This document shows positions 31,446 through 39,313 of a DNA stretch of 64,000 nt, in pieces; the first letter of the stretch is position 1; the number at the start of each line of letters is the position of its first letter. Source of the stretch: Marinococcus halophilus (lineage in GTDB: Bacteria; Bacillota; Bacilli; Bacillales; Marinococcaceae); NCBI RefSeq assembly GCF_002265875.1, contig NZ_NPFA01000002.1, forward strand, positions 62,157-126,156, in the 5' to 3' direction. A program made the position numbers and the translations under genes. The notes under the pieces were generated by a model. That model searched no databases and was not told the origin of the DNA. It saw only the letters and a program-made list of their open reading frames with translations.

Positions 31446-32420
31446 ATGACAGAAGAAAATCAGGCATACCGGGTGTTATTGTATTACAATTACACGAATG
31501 TAGAAGACCCTGAAAACTTTGCTGCAGAGCATCTGGCTTTCTGCAAAGAACTTGGGCTGAAGGGCCGGATCATTGTTGCAGAGGAAGGCATCAACGGTAC
31601 TGTTTCCGGCACCGTAGACCAGACGGAAGCATATATGCAGGAACTGACGGGGGATGAGAGGTTCAAAGATACCGAATTCAAGGTGGATTATGCCGAAGGC
31701 CACGCGTTCAAGAAAATGCACGTGCGTCCGCGTTCAGAGCTGGTGTCGCTGTATCTCGAAGATGACATTAACCCTAATGAACAGACCGGCGAGCACTTAA
31801 GTCCGAAAGAGTTCTACGAAGCCTTGCAGAGCGATGAAACAATCGTGCTTGATGCACGAAATGATTATGAATATGACCTCGGGCATTTTCGGGGAGCTAT
31901 ACGCCCAGACATTAACGCATTCCGGGAGCTGCCAGATTGGGTAAGAGAAAACCGGGAAAAGCTTGAAGGTAAAAAAATATTAACCTATTGTACTGGCGGC
32001 ATCCGCTGTGAGAAGTTTTCCGGGTTTTTGAAAGAAGAAGGATTTGACGATGTGGCGCAGCTACACGGCGGCATTGTGTCCTATGGTAAGGACCCGGAAG
32101 TGAAAGGGGACCTGTGGGACGGAAAATGCTACGTGTTTGACCAGCGCATCAGCGTTCCCATCAACCAGGTCGAACACCGCGTAATTGGAAGGGACCATTT
32201 TGACGGAGAGCCGTGCGAGCGCTACGTTAACTGTGCAGACCCTGATTGCAATAATCAGATCATCTGCTCTGAAGAAAACGAGCATAAATATATGAGAAGC
32301 TGCACGACGCAATGCATGACCCATCCACGTAACCGTTATATGGAAGAGCATGGATTATCTAAAGAAGACGTGGAGAGAAAAATAGAAGCAAGAAAAGCAG
32401 AACAAATGCAAAATGCATAA
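31446..32420 (+). CDS. trhO: tRNA uridine(34) hydroxylase, rhodanese family
   Basis: A 324-residue TrhO (YceA/YbfQ, UPF0176) protein that hydroxylates the wobble uridine of certain tRNAs using oxygen, giving ho5U. Domains: N-terminal acylphosphatase-like part (about 1-100, with [12 protein letters not shown]), a rhodanese domain (about 120-215) with the catalytic loop [14 protein letters not shown], and a C-terminal Cys-rich zinc region ([18 protein letters not shown] and CTTQCM). Length matches Bacillus homologues. It is a single gene with a long leader and a strong bidirectional terminator after it. Confidence 0.92.
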   Translation: MTEENQAYRVLLYYNYTNVEDPENFAAEHLAFCKELGLKGRIIVAEEGINGTVSGTVDQTEAYMQELTGDERFKDTEFKVDYAEGHAFKKMHVRPRSELVSLYLEDDINPNEQTGEHLSPKEFYEALQSDETIVLDARNDYEYDLGHFRGAIRPDINAFRELPDWVRENREKLEGKKILTYCTGGIRCEKFSGFLKEEGFDDVAQLHGGIVSYGKDPEVKGDLWDGKCYVFDQRISVPINQVEHRVIGRDHFDGEPCERYVNCADPDCNNQIICSEENEHKYMRSCTTQCMTHPRNRYMEEHGLSKEDVERKIEARKAEQMQNA

Positions 32421-32429
32421 ATGTAATTT

Positions 32430-32468
32430 AGTGAAGCCCCCGGCGTCTTGTGCCGGGGGCTTCACTTA
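32430..32468. terminator. Bidirectional terminator
   Basis: GTGAAGCCCCCGGC pairs with GCCGGGGGCTTCAC, between the convergent trhO and PAP2 genes. Confidence 0.85.
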
Positions 32469-33200
32469 GGTTTGTCTGCGATATTTATTCCATATCGTAA
32501 GCTCAAGAGCGATGATGCAGATGAGCAGCCAAAACAAGCCAACTGAAATGCCTGCGAGTACATCCGTAAAATAATGCACGCCCAAAAACATTCGGCTGAT
32601 GGCTACAAGCAAGGCTAGCACTATTAACAAAATGCCTAGTATCCACTTCCATACAGTCGCTAATCCGCTGCGTATAACTAAATAGGCGAGAAAGCCGTAA
32701 AAAGTGACCGCTCCTGTAGCGTGGCCGCTCGGGAAACTGAAGCCGGTACCGTCATAGGCCGCGAGCACTTCCGGACGCTGCCGGGAGAAAAAATTCTTAA
32801 AGACAGTCGTAATGATGCTGATGCCGATCATATTTAACGCAAAATAAACGGCGTTCCATCTGCTGAAGGAAGAAAAAAACAGCAAATACACGACGATGAC
32901 AGCAGCGCCGGCTGTCAGCCAAATCACCGAACCGGCTTCTGTAATCAAGCCCATGACAGCCCGGAGCGTTTCGGAATTAAACATCGATACAATATTTTGA
33001 GCTGTCCGGTCAGCCGTAAATGTTTCCTGTTCAAGCACTTCTTCTCCCATTTCCAGGAAAAGAAAAGCTGTCGTAAACAGCGTAAGCAGACCGGCAATGA
33101 TAAGTATCCAGGAACTTTTTGGTACGTCAGACAGATGTAGGCCTCTAAAAGACAATAATATTTGCTCCCTTAATTTATTTTTCATTCTATTCCCGCGCAT
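32466..33200 (-). CDS. PAP2-family membrane phosphatase
   Basis: A 244-residue membrane protein with six helices. The three PAP2 motifs are seen: KNFFSRQRP, PSGHATGAVTFY and SRMFLGVHYFTDVLAG. Such enzymes dephosphorylate undecaprenyl pyrophosphate or phosphatidylglycerophosphate on the outer face of the membrane. Two in-frame starts (33200 and 33185, MKNKLRE) are possible and neither has a strong ribosome site. It is a monocistronic gene downstream of the formate dehydrogenase pair, separated from it by a terminator. Confidence 0.87.
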   Translation of the reverse strand: MRGNRMKNKLREQILLSFRGLHLSDVPKSSWILIIAGLLTLFTTAFLFLEMGEEVLEQETFTADRTAQNIVSMFNSETLRAVMGLITEAGSVIWLTAGAAVIVVYLLFFSSFSRWNAVYFALNMIGISIITTVFKNFFSRQRPEVLAAYDGTGFSFPSGHATGAVTFYGFLAYLVIRSGLATVWKWILGILLIVLALLVAISRMFLGVHYFTDVLAGISVGLFWLLICIIALELTIWNKYRRQT

Positions 33201-33217
33201 AGGCTGCTTTCAAACAA

Positions 33218-33250
33218 AAAAGCCAGGCTGCAAAATGCAGCCTGGAGGAA
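33218..33250 (-). terminator. Terminator of the formate dehydrogenase operon
   Basis: On the minus strand CCAGGCTGCA/TGCAGCCTGG is followed by CTTTTTTG. Confidence 0.85.
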
Positions 33251-33262
33251 GGGAACAGCAGG

Positions 33263-33799
33263 TTAAACTTTTGTATCTGGCTTGCGTTCGTTTTGTTCTC
33301 TTTCCATTTCCGGCTTGCCTGTTTCGCCCATGCCACGCATAAAGGCGATACCAAGTGAAAGCGTGTGATTGACTTCGGGATCCCGGAGCAGCTTTAATAA
33401 TTGGAAGATATTAACCGTTTGCTTGGTATCTTCTTTTTCTTCTTCCATTTTTGCCACACGCTCGAGTCCTTTGTTTAATTTCAATAGAATCGGCTGCATG
33501 CTTTCGACATCAAGTTTCCCGGCTTCCCCAGCGAGAAGAAGCAGGTTTTTCAGCATGTTGGTGCTGCCTTCAGTGTTCATCGCATTTACTGCGACGTTTA
33601 ATACTTTATCCCCTTCGCTGAGAAGTCCGTTTGCCATGTCCAGCAGGCCGGATTCATCAAGCAGGTTCGCGGTGCGCACCATCTTTTCCAGGCTTTCTTT
33701 ATTATCAAGCAGCTGGGACTGGAGTTCTTCCATGTCCCGCTGTTTGAGTTCCTCTTCGGAGAATTTCAGCTTTTCGATATGAGTTATACGCTCAGCCAT
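33263..33799 (-). CDS. yrhD: DUF1641 protein, formate dehydrogenase partner (YrhD-like)
   Basis: A 178-residue soluble helical protein of the DUF1641 family. Its start overlaps the stop of the formate dehydrogenase gene by 1 nt, the same order as yrhE-yrhD in B. subtilis. The family is linked to formate dehydrogenases as an accessory subunit or factor; a defined chemistry is not known. Conserved patterns: LLDESGLLDMANGLL, AVNAMNTEGSTNMLKNLLLLAG, LLRDPEVNHTLSLGIAFMRGMG. A charged tail follows. Confidence 0.85.
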   Translation of the reverse strand: MAERITHIEKLKFSEEELKQRDMEELQSQLLDNKESLEKMVRTANLLDESGLLDMANGLLSEGDKVLNVAVNAMNTEGSTNMLKNLLLLAGEAGKLDVESMQPILLKLNKGLERVAKMEEEKEDTKQTVNIFQLLKLLRDPEVNHTLSLGIAFMRGMGETGKPEMEREQNERKPDTKV

Positions 33800-36744
33800 T
33801 AGCGATTCTCCTTTCTCACCATGTCGCCAGGGAAGATGTAGTCATTACGCTTCCATTTCCGTTCTACTTCCACGCCGTTCTGCGGCTGGGGATTTCCGTA
33901 ACGGAAGTTGTTTTTCGGCATCGGTGCTTCGCCGTCTGTGCTGAGTACTTCCATAAACACCTGGGCTTCTTTATAGGCCGGAGTATCTGTATCCTTATCT
34001 GCTTCACTGCTTGTCAAACGGTTGATCGCAGATTCACCGGAATTGTTCATCGGAATGTACAGCTGCTTTTCTTTCACACGGTCAGTAACAAGCGCCTGGA
34101 TACGCACTGCCCCGTATGGGGATTTAAGCCTTACAAGCGCTCCGCTTTCAAGTCCGCGCTCTTCAGCAAGCTCTGGAGAAATCTCGACAAAGTTGTCCGG
34201 TGTTTTCAGCGTGATCCCTTCTGTTTTATACGTCATATTGCCTTCGTGGAAGTGTTCAAGCATCCGGCCGTTGTTTACGTGCAGGTCGTACTGTTCTCCA
34301 AAGGTTTGAGGCTCTGTCCAATGGACCGGATAGAATCTTGCCTTTCCATTCGGGAACTGGAAGCGGGATTCATAAAGAAGCGGCTCATCCTGTCCTTCTT
34401 TAGTCACAGGCCATACGAGAGAGTCGTACCCTTCGAGCCGCTCGTAGGAAACGCCTTCGAAGAACGGGCAGAGAGAAGCTGCTTCTGCCATAATTTCAGA
34501 CGGATGGCTGTAATTCCAATCAGCACCCATCCGGTTGGCGACAAGCTGCAGAATTTCCCAATCCGGCTTAGAGTTACCGAGTGGGTCGAGTGCTTTATAC
34601 AAACGCTGAATCCGGCGTTCGGTATTTACGAACGTGCCGTCTTTTTCCAGGCTTGGGCTTGCTGGGAGCACCACATCAGCAAACTTGGCTGTTTCAGAGA
34701 GGAAAATATCCTGCACCACGAAGAAATCAAGTTTTTCAAAGCCCTGCTGCACGTAGTTAATGTTGGAGTCGACAAGCGCCATTTCCTCGCCTTTCAGATA
34801 AAGGCTGCGCAGGCGGCCTTCGTGCATCGCGTCCACCATTTCATGGTTCGTCATGCCGACTTCACTGGAAAGCTTAGTGTTCCAGCCCTGTTCAAACTTA
34901 TGGCGGACTTCTTCGTCTTCAACGGATTGATAGCCGGGAAGAAGGTTCGGTGCGCTTCCGAAGTCTGTAGCGCCCTGGACGTTATTATGTCCGCGGAGAG
35001 GGTAAGCACCGGTACCGTTACGACCGTAGTTGCCGGAGACAAGCAGCAGGTTCGATATTGCGGTGCTCGTATCCGCACCTCCAGAGTGTTGGGTAACACC
35101 CATCGCCCACAGCGCACAGGTAGTATCTGCTTCATGGATGCTCTCGGCAATGCCGATCAATTCCTCGCGGGAGAGACCGGTCTGCTCCACAGCGTAATCG
35201 ATGGTGTACATTTCGAGTTCTTTAACAAAGTCGTCGTAGTAATCCACGCGTTCATTAATAAATTCTTCGTCCTGCCAACCCTGGTCGATAATATATTTAG
35301 CGACGGCATTCAGCCATACAAGGTCCGTGCCCGGCTTCGGCTGGATAAACATATCTGAGCGCTCTGCCATTTCGTGCTTTCTGATGTCAGAAACGATCAG
35401 CTTCTGGTTGCGCAGCTTATGGGAGCTTTTAATCCGCGTGGCAAGCACCGGGTGGGATTCTGAGGTGTTTGTCCCGACGGTAATAATAAGCTCCGCGTTT
35501 TTAATGTCTTCTATCGTGCCAGTGTCCCCGCCGTAGCCGACAGTGCGGAAGAGGCCCTGGGTAGCAGGAGTCTGGCAGTACCGGGAGCAGTTATCAATGT
35601 TGTTTGTTCCCATGACGGAACGGGAGAGCTTCTGCATAAGATAGGACTCTTCGTTCGATGTTTTAGAAGAGCTGATAAATGCAAGAGCATCGTTGCCGCT
35701 CTCTTCCTTAATGGAAGTAAAGTTTTTCTGGATCACGTTTAAAGCATGCTCCCAGGTTGTCTCGACAAACTGGCCGTTTTCACGGACGAGCGGATTCTGA
35801 AGGCGTTCTTCGCTGTTCACAAAATCCCAGCCGAATTTGCCTTTTACACAGGTGGAAATACCGTTTGCAGGTGCTTCTGCCTGCGGCTCAATTTTCAGAA
35901 TTTCGCGGTCTTTTGTCCAGACATCAAAGCTACAGCCGACGCCGCAATAAGTACATACTGTTTTTGTTTTTTCGATGCGGTCATCGCGCATTTTGGATTC
36001 CATATTGGATAGGGCCAGGATTGAGCTGTAGCCGGTTTCCACATCCTTGGTGATATCAATCATCGGACGGAGGGTATCTTCTTTAAGTCCGGTCATATAG
36101 CCGGCTTCGCCTTCCATATTTGTTTCAATTAAAGCGTTGCATGGGCACACGGTCGAACAGTGGCCACAGGAAACACAGGAGGATTCGCCGATCGGAACAT
36201 CATTGTCCCAAATGACGCGGGGACGTTCGCGTTCCCAGTCAATGGATAGAGTTTCGGTCACCTGGACGTCCTGACAGGCTTCCACGCAGCGTCCGCAAAG
36301 AATGCACTGATCCGGATCATAACGGTAGTGCGGGTTCGTATAGTCTTTTTCATACGGTTTGGTTTCGAAAGGTACGCTTTGATGTTCAACCCGCATTGCT
36401 TCAACCGTGTTGTGGATTTCACAGCCGCCATTATTGTAGTCGCAGACGGTACAGTAAAGCTCATGATTATGCAAAATGCGGTCCATCGCAATTTTTTGCG
36501 CCTGGTCAACGTCAGGCGTAAGTGTTTCGATGACGTCATCTTCTTTAAATTCGGTGGAACAGGCACGGACAATTTCTCCGTTCACCTTTACCATACAGGT
36601 ATCACAGGTTTCAATCGCACCCAGGCTCGGGTGATAGCAGACATTCGGCACTTCTTCGTTGGTGCCTCGTGTGTAATCTAGGATAGTGGAATCGTCCGAA
36701 ACTTTGCGTTCGGTGCCATTCATCGTTACTCGAATAATCGACAA
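33799..36744 (-). CDS. yrhE: Formate dehydrogenase alpha subunit (molybdopterin oxidoreductase, YrhE-like)
   Basis: About 981 residues; oxidises formate to CO2. The N-terminus is a [2Fe-2S] domain (CYHPSLGAIETCDTCMVKVNG), then ferredoxin clusters (CILCGRCVEACQ, CVSCGHCSTVCPCNA), a 4Fe-4S motif at CTYCGVGC, and the molybdopterin-binding body with NNIDNCSRYCQTPAT, VGTNTSESHPV and the C-terminal MopB domain. The residue at the active site is Cys, not selenocysteine. The frame opens at ATG 36753, but GGAAGGAT lies about 8 nt before a TTG at 36744, which is the more likely start. It heads an operon with DUF1641; genes for cofactor insertion are outside the window. Confidence 0.92.
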   Translation of the reverse strand: MSIIRVTMNGTERKVSDDSTILDYTRGTNEEVPNVCYHPSLGAIETCDTCMVKVNGEIVRACSTEFKEDDVIETLTPDVDQAQKIAMDRILHNHELYCTVCDYNNGGCEIHNTVEAMRVEHQSVPFETKPYEKDYTNPHYRYDPDQCILCGRCVEACQDVQVTETLSIDWERERPRVIWDNDVPIGESSCVSCGHCSTVCPCNALIETNMEGEAGYMTGLKEDTLRPMIDITKDVETGYSSILALSNMESKMRDDRIEKTKTVCTYCGVGCSFDVWTKDREILKIEPQAEAPANGISTCVKGKFGWDFVNSEERLQNPLVRENGQFVETTWEHALNVIQKNFTSIKEESGNDALAFISSSKTSNEESYLMQKLSRSVMGTNNIDNCSRYCQTPATQGLFRTVGYGGDTGTIEDIKNAELIITVGTNTSESHPVLATRIKSSHKLRNQKLIVSDIRKHEMAERSDMFIQPKPGTDLVWLNAVAKYIIDQGWQDEEFINERVDYYDDFVKELEMYTIDYAVEQTGLSREELIGIAESIHEADTTCALWAMGVTQHSGGADTSTAISNLLLVSGNYGRNGTGAYPLRGHNNVQGATDFGSAPNLLPGYQSVEDEEVRHKFEQGWNTKLSSEVGMTNHEMVDAMHEGRLRSLYLKGEEMALVDSNINYVQQGFEKLDFFVVQDIFLSETAKFADVVLPASPSLEKDGTFVNTERRIQRLYKALDPLGNSKPDWEILQLVANRMGADWNYSHPSEIMAEAASLCPFFEGVSYERLEGYDSLVWPVTKEGQDEPLLYESRFQFPNGKARFYPVHWTEPQTFGEQYDLHVNNGRMLEHFHEGNMTYKTEGITLKTPDNFVEISPELAEERGLESGALVRLKSPYGAVRIQALVTDRVKEKQLYIPMNNSGESAINRLTSSEADKDTDTPAYKEAQVFMEVLSTDGEAPMPKNNFRYGNPQPQNGVEVERKWKRNDYIFPGDMVRKENR

Positions 36745-37062
36745 AATAATCATCCTTCCATTTTGGAAATAAAATTGGACTAGAGGAATTGAAAGAAATA
36801 GAGGACAGTAGATGAATGCCGCACTCGCTTATGTAAGAGCCAAGGGAGTGCCCCCTTTATTCTAGGATTTAAACTGAAAAATGTAAAAATAATAAAGGAT
36901 TACTTTCACACTTCCACGAAAATATAAACTTAAAACAATATTTTAATAATTGTAGAGCCATTTTATTAGGGAATGTAGCGTTTGTGATTAAATGAAAACT
37001 AGATTATAATGCTTTTGGAGGTTAAATACGGGACTAAACTTTACTCAAAGGACACTGATAAA
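36745..37062. other. Intergenic region with a hairpin and a promoter
   Basis: About 310 nt without a gene between divergent yrhE and the DUF2294 gene. It holds a nested hairpin (GCACTC at 36821-36826 with GAGTGC at 36846-36851, inner GCT/AGC) and the DUF2294 promoter (36982-37010). The rest is AT-rich and must contain the yrhE promoter, which I cannot place with confidence. Confidence 0.6.
36982..37010 (+). promoter_or_regulatory. Promoter of the DUF2294 gene
   Basis: TTGTGA (36982-36987), 17-nt spacer, perfect TATAAT (37005-37010). An ATG at 37009 falls inside the -10 box and so cannot be the start codon. Confidence 0.75.
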
Positions 37063-37755
37063 ATGAGACCAACAGAAAACGAAAAAGATATTGCGAGCTT
37101 CGCCGGCAGACTGCTGCGGGAGCGATTCGGCAAAGGCCCGGAAGCAGCCCATGTGGTTATGCAGGGTCCTTTCATTACAATCTATCTGCGGCATTTTCTT
37201 AGCCCGATGGAGCGGGTTATTCTCGAGCAGGAAGGCGAGCAGGCGGTTTTTCGTCTGCGTGAAAGCATGATGCACAAAATTGTTCCGGAAATTAACGGCT
37301 ACGTGCAGTCGGTGACCGGACAAGTGTATAAAAACTTTTATCATGACAGCGACTTTGATAAGGAATCCAGTATTTTTGTCGGTATTGATGAAAATGCATA
37401 TGACGGCGAAAATCCTTTTAAGGAATATGCCGGTAAAAAGAAACTCGAAGAGCGGGTGAGGCAGGTTACTGCGGAGGCAGAAAAAGAGCCCGACAAAGTT
37501 TTTTCGGGAATGTTAAATAATAAAACTCTGCTTGTCATCCGGGAAGGGCTGCTGATTAACATTGAAAAGGAGTTAGTGCAGCAGGGATATGAAGAACAGT
37601 TAAAGGTCACTAAACGCAAGCTGGAAAAACGACTGCTAATAGAAGGAAAGTCATTTACGTCCATAGCTGGCATGAATATTGCTGATGTGTTTGTTGATTG
37701 GGACTTTGAACGGGACCGAAGCGTTATCGTCTTTATCATGAGTGGCTCCGGCTAA
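37063..37755 (+). CDS. Tandem DUF2294 protein
   Basis: 230 residues from ATG 37063, chosen because AAAGGA lies 10 nt upstream and the earlier ATG 37009 lies inside the promoter. It has two copies of DUF2294: residues about 8-112 (IASFAGRLLRERFGKGPEAAHVVMQGPFITIYLRHFLSPMER...) and about 120-230 (TAEAEKEPDKVFSGMLNNKTLLVIREGLLINIEKELV). DUF2294 proteins are common beside formate dehydrogenase or bicarbonate/anion transport genes; no biochemical role is known to me. It is divergent from yrhE, suggesting a role linked to one-carbon metabolism. Confidence 0.75.
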   Translation: MRPTENEKDIASFAGRLLRERFGKGPEAAHVVMQGPFITIYLRHFLSPMERVILEQEGEQAVFRLRESMMHKIVPEINGYVQSVTGQVYKNFYHDSDFDKESSIFVGIDENAYDGENPFKEYAGKKKLEERVRQVTAEAEKEPDKVFSGMLNNKTLLVIREGLLINIEKELVQQGYEEQLKVTKRKLEKRLLIEGKSFTSIAGMNIADVFVDWDFERDRSVIVFIMSGSG

Positions 37756-37783
37756 ACGGCACTGATTGCCTGCGCCGGGTGTA

Positions 37784-37966
37784 TCAGCCGGCATAAGCTT
37801 GAAAGCAGTGGACACAATAGGAGTAATTCTTTTGCGTGAACGACTGCAGGGCCGCTTCTTCGATGAAGCTTTCCCAATCGGACGGTTTGCTGCTGGTCAT
37901 GCAGAGGTCGTTAACAAATACGGATTTGTGAATCTTTTGGCCGTCGTGATCAATTAAAAATTTCAT
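37784..37966 (-). CDS. Small hypothetical protein (60 aa)
   Basis: A 60-residue frame starting MKFLIDHDGQKIHKS, with AAAGGAG about 14 nt upstream (rather far). It ends in a SYCVHCFQ segment with a CxxC pair. No family recognised. The opposite strand is also open over the same stretch, so the call is cautious. Confidence 0.4.
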   Translation of the reverse strand: MKFLIDHDGQKIHKSVFVNDLCMTSSKPSDWESFIEEAALQSFTQKNYSYCVHCFQAYAG

Positions 37967-37999
37967 AAGTTAAAATATTTCTCCTTTCCTGAATAAATA

Positions 38000-38055
38000 A
38001 AAAAGCCAAAAAGATAAACAGGAGGCAGGTACCCTGTGTCTCTTTTTGGCTTATG
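38000..38055 (-). terminator. Long stem-loop upstream of the 60-aa gene
   Basis: AAGCCAAAAAGA pairs with TCTTTTTGGCTT over a 25-nt loop that holds a further ACAGG/CCTGT pairing; T-rich on the minus strand after it. Probably terminates the 38181 gene. Confidence 0.5.
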
Positions 38056-38180
38056 GGAAATAGCGCGATTGTCTATCCATTTCCACCGTTTATTTAATTG
38101 TTCTATAAGTAATTGCTTTGTATGTACACCTTAAATGATATGGCTCTTAATTGCAACCATAACAAAGACAGGTAGTACTG

Positions 38181-38534
38181 CTATTCGGTAGCAGGGGCAT
38201 CGACTAGGCCGGTGAATCGCAGGCGAAAGTACGTTTCGTCTTCATCAATATACCCCCAGGCGATACGGTCCTTTTTCCAAAAAATCTTAAACTGGTTGCG
38301 GTCGACAATTTCAAAGCTGTCGCACTCTGAAATGATGCCAAGCGTCTCCAGCTCACGGCAGATCCGCTTTGTTTCTGATAGATACCACATATTCTCCCAA
38401 CGCGGGTGCTCAAAACGGCTGGTGATGTCTGCAATAACTTCAATAGAACCATTTTGGAGAACACGGTACCGCCCGAAAGAAGCTGCCTGATATTCCATGA
38501 TTTTCGCCCCATTCGTTTTTCTTTCATTATGCAC
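38181..38534 (-). CDS. Hypothetical protein (up to 117 aa)
   Basis: A small soluble protein, beta-rich in the first half (AASFGRYRVLQNGSIEVIADI) and with a helix (SETKRICRELETLGIIS), then FKIFWKKDRIAWGYIDEDETYFRLRFTG. The start is unsure: ATG 38534 has no ribosome site; ATG 38498 (MEYQAASFG) has a weak GGGGCG upstream. No family recognised. Lies between two other unknown genes on the same strand. Confidence 0.55.
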   Translation of the reverse strand: MHNERKTNGAKIMEYQAASFGRYRVLQNGSIEVIADITSRFEHPRWENMWYLSETKRICRELETLGIISECDSFEIVDRNQFKIFWKKDRIAWGYIDEDETYFRLRFTGLVDAPATE

Positions 38535-38644
38535 GAAAAAATAGGTAATTTCTACCTAAAAAATACTTCCGGCAGAAACCGGAAGTAAAAAGTCCTGTAG
38601 AGAAGTAATTACCTGTTTAAAGTTCCTGAACTATGAAAGTCTGT

Positions 38645-39091
38645 TTATTTCCATTTCATGACGACTTTTAATTTGTTCTGCTCAAAGTAATAGGAATCTA
38701 TTTTTCCGTAAGGAACTTTTTTCATAGGTTCGAACACTTCCAAGTGAAATCCTGCCTGCTGGTCCTGTACTGAGAAGTAGGGCGGGCGGTCAAAAATTTC
38801 TTTAAATACGTCTTCTGCTTCTAAAGGAGAGATGGATTTTAACGTGAAGTAAAGGGCCCGCTCGGAAGCGTGGGAAGGCTCCAGCAGCATGCTGAAACGG
38901 CTTTGGCTGCTGTCATTTTTAACTCCTTCAATGCGCAGGACCTGATCCTGGATATGAACTGCGGAAATATCGACATTATCCATTTTTTTAACCTGAAGAA
39001 CCTTCAGAAACATTTTTTCCGTGACCGGTATAGTTACCCCGTTTTCTTTCGCATCGGTCACTCGTTTTTTAATAGATGAAAAAAGACTCAC
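38645..39091 (-). CDS. Hypothetical protein (148 aa)
   Basis: The start is the GTG at 39091, because the in-frame ATGAGGAGG at 39109 is itself the ribosome binding site (GAGGAGG) for it. The product starts MSLFSSIKKRVTDAKENG and is a soluble alpha/beta protein (LKVLQVKKMDNVDISAVHIQDQVLRIEGVKN; EVFEPMKKVPYGKIDSYYFEQNKLKVVMKWK at the end). No family recognised; it may be a small PH-like or START-like fold. Confidence 0.6.
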   Translation of the reverse strand: MSLFSSIKKRVTDAKENGVTIPVTEKMFLKVLQVKKMDNVDISAVHIQDQVLRIEGVKNDSSQSRFSMLLEPSHASERALYFTLKSISPLEAEDVFKEIFDRPPYFSVQDQQAGFHLEVFEPMKKVPYGKIDSYYFEQNKLKVVMKWK

Positions 39092-39205
39092 TGTTGATTT
39101 CCTCCTCATAATACTGGCTGTTTATTCTTATTCCCGAATAAACCTTGAAAGGAACGTCTTTTTTAGTTCACAAAAGTTTTTCGTTCGTTCAAATGAAAAT
39201 ATTCA

Positions 39206-39211
39206 TATAAT
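39206..39211 (+). promoter_or_regulatory. -10 box of the sugar symporter gene
   Basis: A perfect TATAAT (preceded by TTCA) with a poor -35 (around 39183). The XylR operator starts 12 nt downstream. Confidence 0.55.
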
Positions 39212-39222
39212 ACTTTTGCCAA

Positions 39223-39248
39223 TTAAGTTTATTGATTAAACAAACGAA
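39223..39248. promoter_or_regulatory. XylR-type operator 1
   Basis: TAAGTTTATTG and AAACAAACGAA flank a short centre, closely matching the classical Bacillus xyl operator (TTAGTTT-9 nt-ACAAACTAA). It overlaps the expected transcription start of the symporter gene. Confidence 0.78.
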
Positions 39249-39313
39249 GAATGTTAATCTTGTTTGTGATCGCTTACATAAAGGAGGGAAGAGTAGTAGA
39301 GCTACTCGCGCAT

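Noticed and set aside
34246-35358. 370-codon forward frame opposite formate dehydrogenase
   Set aside because: Entirely antisense to a well-supported gene, no ribosome site, no motif.
33799-36744. Selenocysteine in formate dehydrogenase
   Set aside because: The frame has no internal TGA and has Cys residues in the NNIDNCSRYC region; it is the Cys form.
37766-37957. 63-codon forward frame opposite the 60-aa gene
   Set aside because: No ribosome site; the reverse-strand frame has the better context, though that call is also weak.
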